Made by a program: the position numbers and the translations under genes. Below the pieces are notes generated by a model. That model was given only the letters and a program-made list of their open reading frames with translations, did not search any database and had not been told where the DNA came from. 6,671 nucleotides of DNA from positions 1 to 6,671 of the forward strand of contig DASSIM010000093.1 in the NCBI GenBank assembly GCA_035691865.1, in the 5' to 3' direction. The stretch comes from Nitrosopolaris sp035691865 (GTDB lineage: Archaea; Thermoproteota; Nitrososphaeria; Nitrososphaerales; Nitrososphaeraceae). This document shows positions 5,537-6,671 of the stretch, piece after piece (position 1 is the first letter of the stretch; every line of letters begins with the position of its first letter).

Positions 5537-5877
5537 CGTACAGCGGAACCAAGAGGAGCATCGTCGGAGATTGTGAGAAATGCGGGTCGACCACCTATTC
5601 CCTCCGCTGCAAGCAGCATCCCATTTGAAGTCACGCTACCTATCCTACGTGGTTCCAAGTTTGTGCAAACTACGACTATTCTCCCAACGAATTGCTCTGG
5701 TGTGAAATAAGGTGCTGCACCTACTGCTAAATCTCTTCGTTCGCTACCAATATCTACGACGACCTTAAAGACTTTGTTCATACCCGGGATAGTTTCCGCA
5801 TGAATTACTTTGCCAATTCTCAGATGCATCCTCGAAAATTCATCATAAGTGATATACTTATCTTGGTCTGAGGACAT
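5533..5877 (-). CDS. Stand-alone tRNA-binding (EMAP-II/CsaA/MetRS C-terminal-like) domain protein
   Basis: This protein of about 114 residues is a single OB-fold tRNA-binding domain, as found at the C-end of methionyl-tRNA synthetase, in CsaA and in EMAP-II. Visible signatures are MHLRIGKVIHAETIPGMNKV, VVVDIGSERRDLAVGA, the YFTPEQFVGRIVVVCTNLEP segment and the hallmark SNGMLLAAEG, ending in PLGSAVR. Archaea often encode this domain separately as a MetRS-associated (beta) subunit; whether it partners MetRS here is inference. The open frame extends two codons further to a GTG at 5883. I prefer the ATG at 5877 because a TATA-like element sits about 28 bases before it. Its stop overlaps the converging fragment at 5534-5536. 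Confidence 0.92.
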   Translation of the reverse strand: MSSDQDKYITYDEFSRMHLRIGKVIHAETIPGMNKVFKVVVDIGSERRDLAVGAAPYFTPEQFVGRIVVVCTNLEPRRIGSVTSNGMLLAAEGIGGRPAFLTISDDAPLGSAVR

Positions 5878-5899
5878 CAACACGTGATAGCGTATATTC

Positions 5900-5910
5900 T
5901 ATTAAAAATG
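5900..5910 (-). promoter_or_regulatory. Candidate TATA box of the tRNA-binding protein gene
   Basis: On the minus strand CATTTTTAATA (5910-5900) is centred about 28 bases before ATG 5877, fitting a leaderless transcript from that ATG. A second AT-rich element, GTTTAAATAG (5928-5919), lies further upstream and would give a longer leader. Confidence 0.4.
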
Positions 5911-5951
5911 GTTTGGATCTATTTAAACTCACAGAAGTATGCTGAGTAAAT

Positions 5952-5993
5952 AAAAATTCATCTTGTGTGCTATATTGACATATAGCAACAAGA
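5952..5993 (-). terminator. Strong hairpin and T-tract after the small secreted-protein gene
   Basis: Bases 5961-5974 and 5981-5993 form a 13-bp stem (TCTTGT-TGCTATA against TATAGCAACAAGA) with one bulged G at 5967 and loop TTGACA. Read on the minus strand the stem starts 16 bases after the stop of the 6010-6240 gene. It is followed by GAATTTTTA, with five T at 5956-5952. This is the classical intrinsic-terminator layout and is unusually regular for an archaeal gene end. It separates two genes of the same direction. Confidence 0.65.
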
Positions 5994-6009
5994 CTTGTGT
6001 TGTGCTTTT

Positions 6010-6240
6010 TTACTTCTTACCGCCGAATAGCCCAGATAAAGCTTGTCCGATCTTCACAAACGGATTTGACGAATTTCCAGAGGTTGCGTTGCCTGCTGCT
6101 TTTGTTGCATTACCCGCCGTGCCGCCTGCTGCCGTCATGTTACCTGCGGCAAGGACGGAAGCAACAGATACAGATGTTGCTAACATGGCACCAATGGCTA
6201 TCGCTAAAGGCAATCCTAAGAAATATTTTGTTTCTCGCAT
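6010..6240 (-). CDS. Small secreted sequon-rich protein
   Basis: This is a 76-residue protein of unrecognised family. A clear signal peptide (MRETKYFLGLPLAIAIGAML, continuing to SVLA) ends near residue 31-33. The mature part is only about 43 residues: an Ala/Gly/Asn/Thr-rich section with four sequons, NMT (N34), NAT (N44), NAT (N51) and NSS (N56). A short tail, PFVKIGQALSGLFGGKK, could form an amphipathic helix with a basic end. The gene resembles the protein at 1226 in composition and sequon style but not in alignable sequence. The ATG at 6240 sits next to the signal peptide and about 24-36 bases after a TATA-like box. A strong terminator follows, so it is a single-gene unit. The plus-strand frames over it are shadows. 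Confidence 0.85.
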   Translation of the reverse strand: MRETKYFLGLPLAIAIGAMLATSVSVASVLAAGNMTAAGGTAGNATKAAGNATSGNSSNPFVKIGQALSGLFGGKK

Positions 6241-6263
6241 AATAGACTAATCATGTACTGACC

Positions 6264-6276
6264 CTTTAATACTTTC
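6264..6276 (-). promoter_or_regulatory. Candidate TATA box of the small secreted-protein gene
   Basis: On the minus strand GAAAGTATTAAAG lies 24-36 bases before the ATG at 6240. Its core resembles the TTAAAGTATA element of the aIF2-alpha promoter. No Shine-Dalgarno site is present. Confidence 0.4.
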
Positions 6277-6390
6277 AGGTGAAAATATGAAACTAGAATA
6301 CGTATTTTTGTTTTAAGATAGATCGCCTTCCGCTAACCCAAGGATTTTTCAGTGAAGCAAGGACGACCAAAAGTGATAACATTCCATAGT

Positions 6391-6671
6391 ATGGAAATTA
6401 CCGAGATTAGTAAGGGAATCTAGACTCCATTGAAAAGAGTATGGGAAGTAATACCTAATCTGGGCAATTATCCACGATATTGGGATCAAAGAAGGTCGAT
6501 AAAAAATATTCGCAAAGAGAAAAAGTATCTAAAGAGAATTTGCGATAGCATTCAAAAATTGAAAAAGTCTCGAGATGGTAATCGAAGATTATAAAGAATC
6601 TATTCAGATAACCATTATCAGTGTACATTTTCCAGGGAATACAAACTATCACAATTTCAGCAGTAGGAAGA
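6391..6671 (+). pseudogene. Broken SRPBCC/polyketide-cyclase-like gene, running off the window
   Basis: From ATG 6391 the frame reads MEITEISKGI, then a TAG stop at 6421-6423, then TPLKRVWEVIPNLGNYPRYW and RRSIKNIRKEKKYLKR. The VWEVI...YPRYW and S-I/V-x-N-I pattern is that of small SRPBCC (START-like, polyketide cyclase/dehydrase) proteins common in Thaumarchaeota, recalled from family knowledge. After about 6537 the reading moves to another frame with EFAIAFKN, a TGA at 6560-6562, and then an open run (KSLEMVIEDYKESIQITI onward) to the window edge. KR followed by EFAIAF restores the family spacing if two bases (GA) were lost from a GAGAGA tract at about 6534-6537. Three independent lesions make it a pseudogene, barring sequencing error. 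A 6-base inverted repeat (TTCCAT 6382-6387, ATGGAA 6391-6396) spans its start. Confidence 0.72.

Noticed and set aside
5963..6250. Plus-strand frames over the small secreted-protein gene
   Set aside because: They are Ala/Pro- or Leu-rich antisense shadows. The minus frame has a signal peptide, TATA box and terminator in the right places.
6455..6652. Minus-strand open frame of 65 codons
   Set aside because: Its text is Phe/Tyr/Cys-rich and unlike a protein family, and it is antisense to the readable SRPBCC-like remnant.

Overview
The window looks like a chromosomal segment of an ammonia-oxidizing thaumarchaeon (Nitrososphaeria), probably of the soil Nitrososphaerales/Nitrosocosmicus type. Three things point there. 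It carries archaeal information-processing genes (translation factor aIF2-alpha next to the H/ACA snoRNP protein Nop10). Most genes have a TATA-like box 25-35 bases before the start codon and no Shine-Dalgarno site, as expected for leaderless or short-leader transcripts. It also has small secreted proteins full of Asn-x-Ser/Thr sites. The genus is inference; no rRNA or other taxonomic marker is present.

Layout. At 125-970 (+) is a secreted right-handed beta-helix protein, followed by a hairpin plus T-tract. At 1226-1774 (+) is a secreted low-complexity protein with a near-perfect DNA tandem repeat (modules A-B-A-B-B-A-B-A-B), in which each module encodes one N-glycosylation sequon. From 3536 down to 1851 (-) run cob(I)alamin/cobyrinate adenosyltransferase, aIF2-alpha and Nop10; the last two form a tight operon. 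At 3651-4547 (+), divergent from the adenosyltransferase, is a beta-hydroxyacid dehydrogenase of the 3-hydroxyisobutyrate/glyoxylate reductase superfamily. The stretch from 4548 to about 5536 has no intact recognisable gene and holds several open fragments in shifting frames that look like decayed genes. At 5533-5877 (-) is a stand-alone tRNA-binding (EMAP/CsaA-like) domain protein. At 6010-6240 (-) is a 76-residue secreted protein, again sequon-rich, followed by a strong hairpin terminator. From 6391 to the right edge (+) lies a broken SRPBCC/polyketide-cyclase-like gene with an in-frame TAG, a 2-base deletion and a TGA.

The genes form no single pathway. Housekeeping translation and RNA-modification genes and cofactor synthesis sit in the middle, flanked by cell-surface genes and gene remnants. 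The least ordinary content is the pair of small exported proteins that appear to be scaffolds for dense N-glycosylation, one of them expanding by tandem duplication of a sequon module, and the decayed genes at 4548-5536 and 6391-6671. I see no CRISPR array, insertion sequence, tRNA or rRNA, and no convincing new defence or mobile system.
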